Below, one piece after another: positions 39,791-48,883 of a stretch of 54,275 nucleotides of DNA. The notes below the pieces were generated by a model, which was not told the DNA's origin, searched no databases, and was given only the letters and a program-made list of their open reading frames with translations. The position numbers and the translations under genes were made by a program. Every line of letters begins with the position of its first letter. The first letter of the stretch is position 1. The stretch is from Frankiaceae bacterium (lineage in GTDB: Bacteria > Actinomycetota > Actinomycetes > JAFAQI01): positions 1 through 54,275 of the forward strand of contig JAFAZI010000134.1 of the NCBI GenBank assembly GCA_019239875.1, in the 5' to 3' direction.

Positions 39791-40810
39791 TCAGCCGCGC
39801 TCCCAGCCGTCGATGTCCGCGAGCATCGCCGCCGCCACGTCAGCGGGCATCGTGGAGTGGGTTGCCGAGGCACGCGCGAGGCGGGCGAGGTCCGCCCGGG
39901 TGTAGCCGAGATCGTCACGCGCGGCGCGGTACTGGTCGACGAGACCGGAGCCGAACAGCAACGGGTCGTCCGCCGCGAGCACGACGGGCACACCGGCGGC
40001 CTCGAGCGTGCGGATGGGTACGGCGGCGAGCCCGGCCGCGACGCCGAGCGCGACGTTCGACGCCGGGCACACCTCGCAGGCGATCCCGCGCTCGGCCAGC
40101 GACGCCATCACGTCGGCGTCCTCCGCCGCGCGCACGCCATGCCCGATCCGCGCGGGTGCGAGAGCGGCAATGGTCCGCGCGACCGAGTCCGCACCCAGCA
40201 GTTCGCCCGCGTGCGGCATCGCAGCCAGGCCGCCGTCACGGGCGATCCGGAACGCCTTGGCGAACTCCTCCGGGATCCCCCGCCGCTCGTCGTTGGAGAG
40301 CCCGAACCCGACCACGCCGTGCGCCGCGAAGCGCACGGCGATCCGGGCGAGCAGCTCGGCCTCCCACGGCGGCCGGGTCCGGTTCGCGGCGATGATGAGG
40401 CGCACCCCGACGCCGGTGGCCGTCTCGGCAGCAGCCGCCGCCGAGCAGAACACCTCGGTCGCGGTCACCACGTCGCCGAGCCGAACCGCATAGCCCGTCG
40501 GCGCGATCTGGAGCTCGAGCCAACGAGAGCCGGCCGCGCGTTCGTCCTCGGCCATCTCGTAGATCAGCCGCTGGAAGTCCTCAGGTGTCCGTAGCACGCC
40601 GCGGGCGCCGTCGTACAGCCGCTGGAATCGCGGCCAGCCCAGAATCTGCCAGGTGTCGGGATCGTCGTCGACCAGACGCGGGGGGAGCTGCACCCCCGCG
40701 CGGTCGGCGAGGTCGATCAGTGTGGCGTGCCGCATCCCTCCGGTCAGGTGGAGGTGAAGGTGCGCCTTGGGGAGGCTGATCAGGTCGGCGTCCGTGACCT
40801 CCCCTGTCAT
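39791..40810 (-). CDS. add: Adenosine deaminase family protein
   Basis: The 339-residue protein has KAHLHLHLTGG (His19 and His21 as metal ligands), the catalytic HAGE in MPHAGELLG, RIGHGVRA, CPASNVALG and AADDPLLFGSG near the end. These are the conserved blocks of the adenosine/adenine deaminase family. The first block has Ala-His-Leu where the family usually has Glu-Leu-His, and the last block has Ala-Ala-Asp-Asp-Pro where Thr-Asp-Asp-Pro is common. The substrate is probably adenosine or a close analogue, but ADAL-type enzymes cannot be excluded. The ATG at 40810 faces the exonuclease gene. Confidence 0.85.
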   Translation of the reverse strand: MTGEVTDADLISLPKAHLHLHLTGGMRHATLIDLADRAGVQLPPRLVDDDPDTWQILGWPRFQRLYDGARGVLRTPEDFQRLIYEMAEDERAAGSRWLELQIAPTGYAVRLGDVVTATEVFCSAAAAAETATGVGVRLIIAANRTRPPWEAELLARIAVRFAAHGVVGFGLSNDERRGIPEEFAKAFRIARDGGLAAMPHAGELLGADSVARTIAALAPARIGHGVRAAEDADVMASLAERGIACEVCPASNVALGVAAGLAAVPIRTLEAAGVPVVLAADDPLLFGSGLVDQYRAARDDLGYTRADLARLARASATHSTMPADVAAAMLADIDGWERG

Positions 40811-40833
40811 ATCCAGACCATAGGGTGAGCGCC

Positions 40834-41655
40834 GTGCGAATCGCGACGTGGAACGTCAACTCGGTCGGCGCCAGGCTGCCCCGCCTCAACGAGTGGCTGG
40901 AGCTCGTCGAGCCTGACGTGCTCTGCCTCCAGGAGACGAAGTGCGCGGACGACGCGTTCCCCGGCGACCGCGCCGAGGAGCTCGGGTACGAGATCGCGCT
41001 GAACGGCGAGGGCCGGTGGAACGGTGTCGCCATCCTGTCGCGAGTCGGGCTGGCGGACGTGAGCCGCGGCTTCGACGGCCAGCCGGCCTACGACCCGCCG
41101 GCCGATGAAGACGATCCGGCGTTGATCGGCGCGCCGCCGAAGGTCGAGGCGCGCGCGATCGGCGCAACCTGTGGCGGCCTGCGAATCTGGTCTCTCTACG
41201 TTCCTAACGGGCGCACGCTGGACAGCCCGCACTACCCCTACAAGCTCGAGTGGCTCGCGGCGCTGCGCGATGCGCTCGCGCAGGAGGTCACGGCGGACCG
41301 CCCGTTCGTCGTGACCGGCGACTTCAACATCATTCCGACCGACGATGACGTGTGGGATCCGTCGCTGTTCATCGGCTCGACCCACGTGACGGAGCCCGAG
41401 CGCAGCGCCCTCGCGGAACTCCGGAAGCTGGGACTGACCGACGTCATGCCGCGTGCGATGAAGTACGACACGCCCTACACCTACTGGGACTACCGCGCCG
41501 GGATGTTCCACAAGAACCAAGGCATGCGCATCGATCTCGTGTACGCCAGCGCCCCGGTGGCAGCCGCGGTGAAAGACGCGTACGTCGACCGCGATGCGCG
41601 CAAGGGCAAGGGGCCGAGCGACCACGCACCGGTGGTCGTCGACTTCGACCTCTAA
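40834..41655 (+). CDS. xthA: Exodeoxyribonuclease III
   Basis: The 273-residue product has IATWNVNS, CLQETKCADDAFP, GDFNIIPTDDDVWDP, KYDTPYTYWDYRAG, and KGPSDHAPVVVDFDL, the full set of active-site blocks of exonuclease III. It repairs abasic sites and trims 3' ends of DNA. GTG 40834 was preferred because the family starts with M/VRIATWN and AGGGTGAG lies 6 bases upstream; GTG 40825 is possible. The stop overlaps that of the convergent secreted protein by 4 bases. Confidence 0.92.
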   Translation: MRIATWNVNSVGARLPRLNEWLELVEPDVLCLQETKCADDAFPGDRAEELGYEIALNGEGRWNGVAILSRVGLADVSRGFDGQPAYDPPADEDDPALIGAPPKVEARAIGATCGGLRIWSLYVPNGRTLDSPHYPYKLEWLAALRDALAQEVTADRPFVVTGDFNIIPTDDDVWDPSLFIGSTHVTEPERSALAELRKLGLTDVMPRAMKYDTPYTYWDYRAGMFHKNQGMRIDLVYASAPVAAAVKDAYVDRDARKGKGPSDHAPVVVDFDL

Positions 41656-42410
41656 CGCACTGGCACCGTGACCACCAGGTGCTGCGGCTTGACGCGAGGC
41701 CGGGTGCACGGGGCGGTCATCGTGATCCGCATCGTGTAGGTCTTTGGGCGCTTCCACACGTGGCTGGTACGGACGGTGTAGGGGTCCCGATGCAGCTCGC
41801 GCTTCGGTGGGTTGGGGATGCAGTCAACGGCGATCGCGTGGCCGGAGCCGTCGCCGTACCGGATGCTCGTCGCCATCAGGAACCGGCCGCCACGAGCATG
41901 ACTGCGGACGATGACCGTGGTCCGCTTGCCATGCATCGGCTGCTCGGGATCCAGCGTCGTTCGGTGCTCCGGCTGCACCCCGACAGTCGTCCGCACGTGC
42001 CGTTCCGGCAGCTCTGGCCGAACACAGGCAGCGGAGAGGACGAGCGAGACGGGATAGCGACCCTCATGCTTGAAGCGCTGCTCGGTGAACACATTCACGG
42101 GCTCCCGGTACATCTCGACCCGATGCGACGGCGCGCACGACGGCGCACCCTGCCAGCAGCGATCCCCGATGCAGCCGCCGGTGATGTCGTAGTAGCGGCC
42201 GCCACGCAGCGTCCCCGTCACGTAGATCCGGACCTGCTCGCCGGGCACGGGATGCCGCGGCACGACAGTCACCGTGAGCTTGGCGTGGTGCGGAGCCGCC
42301 GCGGGGCGCGATCCGGCCGCGGCCGGCGACACGAGGAAAGCGAGGAGGAGCGCGAGCAGGCCGGTGAGCCCGGCACCGATCCGAATCCGGTTCATGGCGA
42401 TTCGACGCAC
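41652..42410 (-). CDS. Secreted protein of unknown function
   Basis: The 252-residue product (ATG 42410; ATG 42395 is possible) has an N-terminal signal sequence (RIGAGLTGLLALLLAFLVSPAAA). The mature part is beta-rich and contains six Cys and two similar halves: GRYYDITGGCIGDRCWQGAPSCAPSHRVEMYREPVNVFTEQRF and GRFLMATSIRYGDGSGHAIAVDCIPNPPKRELHRDPYTVRTSHVW. This suggests a duplicated Ig-like domain. It lies just downstream of the GH3 gene on the same strand, with a 16-base gap. Confidence 0.6.
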   Translation of the reverse strand: MRRIAMNRIRIGAGLTGLLALLLAFLVSPAAAGSRPAAAPHHAKLTVTVVPRHPVPGEQVRIYVTGTLRGGRYYDITGGCIGDRCWQGAPSCAPSHRVEMYREPVNVFTEQRFKHEGRYPVSLVLSAACVRPELPERHVRTTVGVQPEHRTTLDPEQPMHGKRTTVIVRSHARGGRFLMATSIRYGDGSGHAIAVDCIPNPPKRELHRDPYTVRTSHVWKRPKTYTMRITMTAPCTRPRVKPQHLVVTVPVR

Positions 42411-42426
42411 CAGGTCGCCGGATGGT

Positions 42427-43578
42427 TCAACTTGTCACGAGCCCGTTCGCAGCCTTGGTCTCGAGGTTGATGAGGACGGCCGCCTTCACCTGGCGCTTGA
42501 ACCCTCGGTTCGCCGACATCTTCGCCTTCACCGCGCGGATCATCGCGGGCAGCTGGCCGGGTGACGTGTCGAGCAGCATCGTGCCGCCGGCTTTCACGAA
42601 CCGCGTCGCCCGACGACCGAGCGGCGCCTTTGAAAGCGCCGACGTACCGAGATCGTCCGAGATCACCACGCCGTCGAAGTGCAGATCGCCCCGCAGCATG
42701 TTCCCGATGATCGTGGCCGAGAAGCACGCCGGGCGCGACCGGTCGATGTGCGGGTACGTCGCAGAGGACACCATCACGAACTGCGCGCCGGCATCGATGC
42801 CTGCCGCGAACGGCTTCAGGTACGCGTCGTGGCGCGTTGTCGGGTCGGTGACATGGCGCTGCGTGTCGGTGTTGCCGGACGCCCGGCCGAGGCCAGGGAA
42901 GTGCTTGAGCGTGGTCGCGACGCCGGCCGCGGTCATGCCGCGAGTGAAGGCAGCCACGTGCGGCCCGACGACAGCAGGGGTGTGACCGTACTCCCGGTCA
43001 TAGCGTCCGATCGGCTGGTTGGCGTGCGCATTGCGAGCCGGTACGACGTCAGCCACTGGTGCGAGATCCAGGTCGACGCCGGCCTGCGCGAGCTGGCCGC
43101 CCCAGCTCGTCGCGTCCGCGCGCAACGTGGTCGTGCGGTAACGGCCCTGTGTGAGGGCGCTCGGGATGCGCGCGAATCCCGGGCCAGCGAGCCGCTGCAC
43201 CAAGCCGCCCTCCTGGTCCGTGCTGATGAAGGGCGCCACCCGGGCGACCAGCATCCGCTGGCGTAGCCGCTTGCTCAGCACATGGATGACGTGCCGGCGG
43301 TGCGTCGTGTTGTTGTTGAGGATCACGTCACCGATCGCGTGCCGGTGCAGGAACGCGAGCTCTGAGGAGCTGACGCCGTTCGACGGCACGCCTGCCATGA
43401 ACAGCTGGCCGACCCGTTCAGCCTTCGACATCCGCTCGAATGCCGCGACGGCCAGAGCGTGCGGGGTCTGGCGCAGCGTCGGCTCGGGCCGGGCTGCGGC
43501 CGGCTCGGCGATCGCCACGACCGACACCAGGACGACAGCGGCCGTCGTGCCGCTGACGCGCAATCTCCTGCTTGCCAC
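42427..43578 (-). CDS. Secreted GH3 family protein (NagZ/LpqI-like)
   Basis: The 383-residue product has a signal peptide (RRLRVSGTTAAVVLVSVVAIAEPAAA) and GH3 blocks: GQLFMAGVPS, DQEGGLVQRL, KHFPGLGRASGNTDTQ, and the nucleophile region FDGVVISDDLGTSAL. It resembles mycobacterial LpqI. In NagZ the loop is KHFPGHG followed by Asp-Ser-His, which supplies the acid/base; here both His are lacking (PGLG and DTQ), so catalysis may differ. It should act on cell-wall N-acetylglucosaminides if active. GTG 43578 has ACGGAG just upstream. Confidence 0.82.
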   Translation of the reverse strand: MASRRLRVSGTTAAVVLVSVVAIAEPAAARPEPTLRQTPHALAVAAFERMSKAERVGQLFMAGVPSNGVSSSELAFLHRHAIGDVILNNNTTHRRHVIHVLSKRLRQRMLVARVAPFISTDQEGGLVQRLAGPGFARIPSALTQGRYRTTTLRADATSWGGQLAQAGVDLDLAPVADVVPARNAHANQPIGRYDREYGHTPAVVGPHVAAFTRGMTAAGVATTLKHFPGLGRASGNTDTQRHVTDPTTRHDAYLKPFAAGIDAGAQFVMVSSATYPHIDRSRPACFSATIIGNMLRGDLHFDGVVISDDLGTSALSKAPLGRRATRFVKAGGTMLLDTSPGQLPAMIRAVKAKMSANRGFKRQVKAAVLINLETKAANGLVTS

Positions 43579-43588
43579 GTGTGCTCCG

Positions 43589-44269
43589 TCAATCCTCGAG
43601 ATGCGCGGTGTCGTTGAACCGGCGCACGATCCACCGGTCGCCATGCACGACGATCTGGGAGATCGAGGCGTTGTCGGCACCGACGAACGCGAAGTTCCCA
43701 GCGCCACTGGCCATCGCCATGATGATTCCGATCACTCCTCCATGGACGACGACGGCGACTCGCTGGTTGGGATGCGCGTCCGCAATCCCCGTGATACCCC
43801 GCTTGATGCGCTCGCTGAACGCCTCGGTCGACTCCGCGCCAGGAATCACGTCCCAGCGCTGCTCGGTCATCATCTGCACGGCGATCGGATGTGCCTCGGT
43901 GATGTTCTTGCGGAACGCGGACCCCTCCCATTCACCGAGGAACACCTCTCGCAGGTCGGGTACGACGGCCGGCGTGACTCCGAGCTTCGCGGCGAGCGGG
44001 GCCGCGGTCTGCGCCGTACGACGCAGGCTCGTCACGTAGATCGCGGCGATCTCCTCCGAGGCCAACCGATCCGCGAGCCGGAGCGCTTGCGCCTCGCCCA
44101 CCGGGTCCAGCTCCGGGTCGGAGTGCCCATCGGTCAGCGCCGCCTCACGGTCCGCTCGGGCGGGTGCGGACTCACCGTGCCGGATGAGCAACAGGTCGGT
44201 AGCCCCCGGAGGTAGGGCAAATCGGTACTGGCGGTACTCGGTGGGTTCTGAAGTTTCCTGATCGGGCAC
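43589..44269 (-). CDS. Histidine phosphatase family protein
   Basis: The 226-residue protein has the RHG motif LLIRHGESAPAR, LREVFLGEWEG, and VVVHGGVIGIIMAMA (second catalytic His). It retains the phosphoglycerate mutase-like fold and should hydrolyse a phosphate monoester; the substrate is not readable. GTG 44269 was chosen because the conserved block starts at about residue 25. It is 10 bases upstream of the GH3 start and divergent from the SGNH gene by 56 bases. Confidence 0.85.
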   Translation of the reverse strand: MPDQETSEPTEYRQYRFALPPGATDLLLIRHGESAPARADREAALTDGHSDPELDPVGEAQALRLADRLASEEIAAIYVTSLRRTAQTAAPLAAKLGVTPAVVPDLREVFLGEWEGSAFRKNITEAHPIAVQMMTEQRWDVIPGAESTEAFSERIKRGITGIADAHPNQRVAVVVHGGVIGIIMAMASGAGNFAFVGADNASISQIVVHGDRWIVRRFNDTAHLED

Positions 44270-44325
44270 GCCGTCAACGCTACGTTGACTGATAGCCGGG
44301 GGGTCGTTTTCCAGAGAGGCAGCCC

Positions 44326-45261
44326 ATGCCATCGCCGTCAACCCACGTCCGCCGCCGCACCGTTGCTATCGCTGTCGCCGCCTTGGCGGGTACGGCGTCG
44401 GTTGGCCTGCCGAGTGCCGCCGCCCATCCGTCGAAACACGTCCGGCCGGTGGCAGCACACAGTCGCTATCTGGCGCTGGGTGACTCGATCTCGTTCGGCT
44501 ATCGGGAGTCGAACTCGAACCCTGCGCCCGATTTCAGCAAGCCGAAGCAGTTCGTGGGCTTCCCCGAGGACGTCGCGAAGAACCTCGGGCTTCGGCTCAC
44601 CAACGCTGCCTGTCCGGGCGAAACCACCGTCAGCTTCATCAACGCGACGAAACAGAGCAACGGCTGCGAGAACTCCTACCAGCCGGGAACCGGCATGGTC
44701 GCCGGCGGCTACCGGACCGCCCATCCCCTGCACACGAAGTACAAGAGCGCCACGCAGTCACAGCTGCAGTTCGCGAAGGCCTTCCTCAAGAAGTATCCGA
44801 AGACCAGCCTCGTGACCTTGATGATCGGCGCGAATGACGGCTTTCTCTGCCTCGCGAAAACCACCGACCAGTGCCAGGGGCCGGGCGAGTTCGCGAAGGT
44901 GCAGGCCCAGATCACCAAGCACGTGAAAAGGATTCTGAAGGGCCTTCGAGGCAAGGCGCACTACAAGGGCCAACTGGTGATCGTCTCGTACTACGCGACC
45001 GACTACACGGACTTCTACTCGACGTACGAGTCGCAGGGCCTGAACAAGGCGCTGACCGATGCTGCGAAGGGATTTCACGCAACGATCGCCGACGGATACG
45101 GCCAGTTCGAGAAGGCAGCGATGCAGGCGAATGGCAACACCTGCACAGCGCAGCTGCTCACCGCCCTGACCGGGCCGGACGAAGGCACCTGCGGGGTGCA
45201 CCCGAGCCTGACCGGCCAAGCGCTCCTCGCCCAGGCAGTCGAGCAGGCCATCAAGAGGTAG
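44326..45261 (+). CDS. Secreted SGNH/GDSL hydrolase
   Basis: The 311-residue protein has a signal peptide (VRRRTVAIAVAALAGTASVG) and the SGNH blocks: ALGDSISFGY with the nucleophile Ser, ACPGETT, MIGANDGFLC with Asn, and HPSLTGQA with His. It is a secreted esterase or lipase-like enzyme. The block ENSYQPGTGMVAGGYRTAHPLHTKY is a family-typical insertion. Six Cys could form disulfides. ATG 44326 is preceded by AGAGAGG. It converges on the AlkB-like gene across a palindrome. Confidence 0.85.
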   Translation: MPSPSTHVRRRTVAIAVAALAGTASVGLPSAAAHPSKHVRPVAAHSRYLALGDSISFGYRESNSNPAPDFSKPKQFVGFPEDVAKNLGLRLTNAACPGETTVSFINATKQSNGCENSYQPGTGMVAGGYRTAHPLHTKYKSATQSQLQFAKAFLKKYPKTSLVTLMIGANDGFLCLAKTTDQCQGPGEFAKVQAQITKHVKRILKGLRGKAHYKGQLVIVSYYATDYTDFYSTYESQGLNKALTDAAKGFHATIADGYGQFEKAAMQANGNTCTAQLLTALTGPDEGTCGVHPSLTGQALLAQAVEQAIKR

Positions 45262-45272
45262 CGTCCGGCGAC

Positions 45273-45316
45273 TTGTCCGAGTTGAGCGTGGTCAAGGCAA
45301 CGTCACGTTCGGACAA
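45273..45316. repeat. Palindrome related to 39741
   Basis: TTGTCCGA and TCGGACAA are 28 bases apart at the convergent end of the SGNH gene. The 47-base segment has the same length and outer arms as the palindrome at 39741-39782, followed by ACTCG here and ACTTG there. The inner stem is weaker. Its right half lies within the 3' end of the AlkB-like gene. Confidence 0.5.
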
Positions 45317-45935
45317 CTCGTGCAGCGGACGGGCGGATCGTTACGGACATCCGGGCACCAACGGCGCTCGCAGTCTTCGGCACGCAGTGCTCCCAGTCAT
45401 CCTGGCAGCGCCCGCCCATCACGACGAGGTCACCGAGGCCCGGGCGCAGGGTGTGCTCGATGCGGCCGCCGCCTCGGCGGCGCAACTGGAATTTGCGCCG
45501 CGCCCCGAGTGAGACCGTGGCGACCATCGGCTGCGCCACCGTGTGCCGGTGGCGGTCACCGTGCCAGGCAACGCTGTCCTGGCCATCCCGGTAGAGGTTG
45601 ACCCAGACCCGGTCGAAGCAGATCTCGTACCTCGCTGAGAGCAACTCGCACATCTCGTTCAAGAGGGTGGGAGCGTGCTCGGCCTTCGTGGTCCAACCGG
45701 CGGTCAGCCGAGGCTCGAGAACCTTCTTGTCCCACATGGTCACCGTGCGCTGCTGCCACCGCGCCGTCGCCGCGAGATGCTCGAAGACGGCGTCGGAGCC
45801 GGCCAGCCAGCCCGGGCAGTAGTCGACCCAGGACGTCGCGTCCAGCTGGATTCGATGCAAGCCCGCGTAAGAGACGTCGATCGTCGGAAGCCCGCCGTCG
45901 AACAACGACGGCTGCCACGAAACCCCGGTCTTCAC
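45303..45935 (-). CDS. AlkB-like 2OG-Fe(II) oxygenase
   Basis: The 210-residue protein has the double-stranded beta-helix of AlkB: RVWVNLYRDGQDSVAWHGDRHRH (HxD metal ligands), ATVSLGARRKFQLRRR, GDLVVMGGRCQDDWEHCVPK (distal His) and ARMSVTIRPS (2-oxoglutarate Arg). It may repair alkylated DNA or RNA. ATG 45935 gives a family-like start MKTGVSWQPSLFDGG. Its 3' end overlaps a palindrome. Confidence 0.88.
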   Translation of the reverse strand: MKTGVSWQPSLFDGGLPTIDVSYAGLHRIQLDATSWVDYCPGWLAGSDAVFEHLAATARWQQRTVTMWDKKVLEPRLTAGWTTKAEHAPTLLNEMCELLSARYEICFDRVWVNLYRDGQDSVAWHGDRHRHTVAQPMVATVSLGARRKFQLRRRGGGRIEHTLRPGLGDLVVMGGRCQDDWEHCVPKTASAVGARMSVTIRPSAARVVRT

Positions 45936-45973
45936 GCAGCCGACGCTACGAGGCGCCTCTGACAGGAACCCGG

Positions 45974-46981
45974 TCAGGCGCGCTCCGGACTGTCGCCGTA
46001 GATCGAGCCGAACGGCAGGTTCGCGTACCTGCCGCCCGCCGCCACGTCTTTCGGCGCGAGGTCGTCGAGGCGTTGCAGATCGGCCGCGCTCAACTCGATC
46101 TCGCAGGCAGCGAGGTTCTCCTCGAGATACGCACGGCGCTTCGTGCCAGGGATCGGTACGACGTCATCGCCTTGCGCCATGACCCACGCGAGCGCGAGCT
46201 GGCCCGCCGTACACCCCCGCTCCTCCGCCATCGAACGGACCGCCGCAACCAGATCCAGGTTCTTCGTGAAGTTCTCGCCCTGGAACCGGGGCTGGTTCCG
46301 CCGGAAGTCGTCCGGGCCGAAGTCGTCCGGGCTGGTGATGGCGCCGGTGAGGAAGCCGCGACCGAGCGGACTGAACGGCACGATGCCGATGCCGTGGCGG
46401 CGGGCGGTCGCGAGGACGTCATCCTCGAGATCCCTCGTCCACAAGCTCCATTCGGACTGCAACGCGGCGATCGGATGGACGGAGATCGCGCGCTCGATCG
46501 AGGCGGAGCTCGCCTCGGACAGGCCGAGGTGGCGGACCTTGCCCGCCTGCACGGCTTCGGCCATCGCGCCGACGGTGTCCTCGATCGGCACCTTCGGGTC
46601 GACGCGGTGCTGGTAGTACAGGTCGATGTAGTCCGTGCCGAGCCGCTCGAGGCTCGCATCGACACACGTCCGGACGTTCTCCGGCGAGCCGTCGATGTGC
46701 ATGCCACCTGAGTCATCCCGCGACAGCGTGAACTTCGTCGCGAGCACGACCTTGTCCCGCCGACCCTTGAGCGCCTCACCGACGAGCGCCTCGTTGTGGC
46801 CCATGCCGTAGACGTTCGCGGTGTCGAGGAAGTTCACACCGAGCTCGAGCGCGCGGTCGATCGTCGCCAGTGACTCGGTGCGGTCGGCCGGCCCGTAGGA
46901 CTGCGACATGCCCATGCAGCCGAGGCCCTGCATCGACACGGTCAGACCTGAGGTACCGAGAGAACGGGTCGGAATCGCCAT
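45974..46981 (-). CDS. Aldo/keto reductase
   Basis: The 335-residue protein is a TIM barrel oxidoreductase with [40 protein letters not shown] (catalytic Asp and Tyr), ATKFTL (Lys), LYYQHRVDP (His) and [15 protein letters not shown] for NADPH. It closely follows the AKR13/YakC-like subgroup. The substrate is unknown. ATG 46981 begins [13 protein letters not shown], the usual start of the family. It is divergent from the GrpB gene. Confidence 0.9.
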   Translation of the reverse strand: MAIPTRSLGTSGLTVSMQGLGCMGMSQSYGPADRTESLATIDRALELGVNFLDTANVYGMGHNEALVGEALKGRRDKVVLATKFTLSRDDSGGMHIDGSPENVRTCVDASLERLGTDYIDLYYQHRVDPKVPIEDTVGAMAEAVQAGKVRHLGLSEASSASIERAISVHPIAALQSEWSLWTRDLEDDVLATARRHGIGIVPFSPLGRGFLTGAITSPDDFGPDDFRRNQPRFQGENFTKNLDLVAAVRSMAEERGCTAGQLALAWVMAQGDDVVPIPGTKRRAYLEENLAACEIELSAADLQRLDDLAPKDVAAGGRYANLPFGSIYGDSPERA

Positions 46982-47014
46982 GACTACATGTCTAGTCCGT
47001 TGCGGCACTCTGGT

Positions 47015-47068
47015 GACATGGGGTCCGAGGATGACATGGGGTCCGAGGGTGCCATGGAGTCCGAGCCG
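47015..47068 (+). repeat. 18-bp tandem repeat carrying ATG codons
   Basis: The unit GACATGGGGTCCGAGGAT at 47015-47032 recurs at 47033-47050 (one change) and more weakly at 47051-47068. Each copy places an in-frame ATG after GAGG-like sequence from the copy before it. Confidence 0.75.
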
Positions 47069-47776
47069 CCGGAGGTCCATCAGTGGCGCATGCTCCGCGA
47101 GGCAGCTGGCGCGGACGTGACGATCATCGACCTCTACGAGCTGGTCGCGCGGCCAAGGGGCCTCGCCCCGCACGACCTCCCGCTGGCGGAACGCGTCGCG
47201 CTCGCGAGGTCCGTCATGCCAGACGTCTGGCCGGGGTTCGAGACCACCGGTGGGAGCAGCCGGCTGGGTGACCGCATCGAGATCGTGGCGTACGACGATG
47301 ACTGGCCGCGGCGATACGACTGGTGGCACGACATGCTCAGTCGTTCGCTCGGCAGCGTTGCCCAACGAATCGAGCACGTGGGCTCGACCGCCATCCCCGG
47401 CCTGCCGGCCAAACCGATCATTGACATCCAGGTCAGCGTTGCCGACCTCGCCGACGAACCGGCATACGTCAACCGGATCGAAGCCGTCGGCCTGCAGCTG
47501 CGAAGCCGCGATGACCTCCATCGCTTCTTCCGGCAACCCGCGGGGACGCCTCGCGTCGTACATGTTCACGTATGCGCGGTCGGCTCACCGTGGGAACGCG
47601 ACCACCTCCTGTTCCGGGATCACCTGCGAGCCGAGCCTGACGCGCGCGCTGCCTACGCGGCTGTCAAGTACCAGGCGGTCAGCAGGTGGGCCGATGACGG
47701 GTGGGCCTACACCGACGCGAAAGGCGAGGTCATCCGAGGTCTCATCGCTGCTGCGCGACGAGACCGGGCGCGCTAG
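47036..47776 (+). CDS. GrpB-like nucleotidyltransferase (UPF0157)
   Basis: The product (246 residues from ATG 47036) has [14 protein letters not shown], then the GrpB core [22 protein letters not shown], which follows the nucleotidyltransferase pattern, and [23 protein letters not shown]. GrpB/UPF0157 proteins are small nucleotidyltransferase-fold proteins of uncertain role. Several starts are possible: ATG 46988, 47018, 47036 and 47054. ATG 47036 and 47054 have GAGG 5 bases upstream and leave room for a promoter between the divergent aldo/keto reductase gene; I chose 47036. About 65 N-terminal residues precede the GrpB core. Confidence 0.8.
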   Translation: MGSEGAMESEPPEVHQWRMLREAAGADVTIIDLYELVARPRGLAPHDLPLAERVALARSVMPDVWPGFETTGGSSRLGDRIEIVAYDDDWPRRYDWWHDMLSRSLGSVAQRIEHVGSTAIPGLPAKPIIDIQVSVADLADEPAYVNRIEAVGLQLRSRDDLHRFFRQPAGTPRVVHVHVCAVGSPWERDHLLFRDHLRAEPDARAAYAAVKYQAVSRWADDGWAYTDAKGEVIRGLIAAARRDRAR

Positions 47777-48150
47777 CCGGAGAGGAGTGCAGCCATTCGC
47801 TCGCGCAGCATGGTGGCGGCGGAGTACGGCCGGACCATCACCGTGAACTCGGTGATCTTGCCGTCCCTGATGCGCAAGATGTCGACGCCGTCGAGCGTGC
47901 GGTCACCGACCCGAGCGTCGAAGTGCAACACATGGCCGGCGCCGTCCACGTCGGCGTACTCGTTGCGATAGCTGAAGTCCTCGAGGACCTGGATCACGCC
48001 CCGGAGGATCAGCCCCACCTCCTGCGGGCCCACGTAGTCCTTGAAGACGATCGGGCTGTGAAACACGACGTCATCAGCGAGCAATGCGATGGCAGCGTCC
48101 ATGTCCTTGGTCTCGACGGCCCGCCGGAACTCGGCTGCGACATCACTCAT
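47773..48150 (-). CDS. SnoaL-like nuclear transport factor 2 family protein
   Basis: The 125-residue product has the small alpha+beta barrel pattern of SnoaL/NTF2-like proteins: FRRAVETKDMDAAIALLADDVVFHSPIVFKDYVGPQEV, GVDILRIRDGKITEFTVMVRP. Such proteins are isomerases, cyclases or ligand-binding proteins. ATG 48150 overlaps the ABC ATPase stop by 8 bases, so it belongs to the ABC operon. The C-terminus overlaps the opposing GrpB gene end by 4 bases. Confidence 0.78.
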   Translation of the reverse strand: MSDVAAEFRRAVETKDMDAAIALLADDVVFHSPIVFKDYVGPQEVGLILRGVIQVLEDFSYRNEYADVDGAGHVLHFDARVGDRTLDGVDILRIRDGKITEFTVMVRPYSAATMLRERMAALLSG

Positions 48151-48883
48151 GCCGCAGCACCCTAGACAGGAACTGCCGCAGCCGCGGACTCGAGGGGTTC
48201 CCGAGGACCTGCTCCGGCGGGCCGGACTCGGCGACGACACCCTGATCGAGGAAGCAGACCTGATCAGCGATCTCGCGGGCGAATCCCATTTCATGGGTTG
48301 CCATGACGATCGTCATGCCCTGGGCCTTGAGCTCCTTGATCAGGTCAAGCACCTCGCCGACCAGCTCGGGATCAAGGGCACTCGTCACCTCGTCGAGCAA
48401 CAGTAGCCGCGGGTCGTTCGCCAACGCCCGCGCGATCGCGGTCCGCTGCTGCTGCCCGCCCGAGAGCCGATCGGGGTAGGCATTCGCCTTGTCGGCCAGG
48501 CCGACGCGAGCCAGCAGCTCGCGCGCTCTCGACTCCGCATCGGCCTTCGCCAGCTTCCCCACGACCCTCGGCGCGAGGCTCACGTTGCGCAGCGCCGACA
48601 TGTGGGGGAACAGGTTGTAGGACTGGAAGACGACGCCGATTCGGCGGCGGACCTGGTCGGCGTCGACCCGCGGGTCGGTGATGTCTTCCCCGTCCAACCG
48701 GATCACGCCGTCCGTGACCACCTCCAGCAGATTGATGCAGCGCAAGAGCGTTGACTTTCCCGAACCCGATCCACCGATCAGCGCGACGACCGTGCCTTCG
48801 CTCACCTGCAGATCGATGCCACGCAGCACCGGCACATCGCCGAAGTCTTTGCGCACTCCTGACACATTGAGCACGGCGGTCAT
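48143..48883 (-). CDS. Amino-acid ABC transporter ATP-binding protein
   Basis: The 246-residue protein has Walker A GGSGSGKST, Q-loop VVFQSYNLFPHMSALRNV, signature LSGGQQQR, Walker B LLLLDEVTSALD and the H-loop MATHEMGF. The FPHMSALRNV and EMGFAREIADQVCFLDQG wording is typical of polar amino-acid (PAAT) importers such as GlnQ. ATG 48883 overlaps the permease stop by 4 bases. Confidence 0.92.
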   Translation of the reverse strand: MTAVLNVSGVRKDFGDVPVLRGIDLQVSEGTVVALIGGSGSGKSTLLRCINLLEVVTDGVIRLDGEDITDPRVDADQVRRRIGVVFQSYNLFPHMSALRNVSLAPRVVGKLAKADAESRARELLARVGLADKANAYPDRLSGGQQQRTAIARALANDPRLLLLDEVTSALDPELVGEVLDLIKELKAQGMTIVMATHEMGFAREIADQVCFLDQGVVAESGPPEQVLGNPSSPRLRQFLSRVLRHE

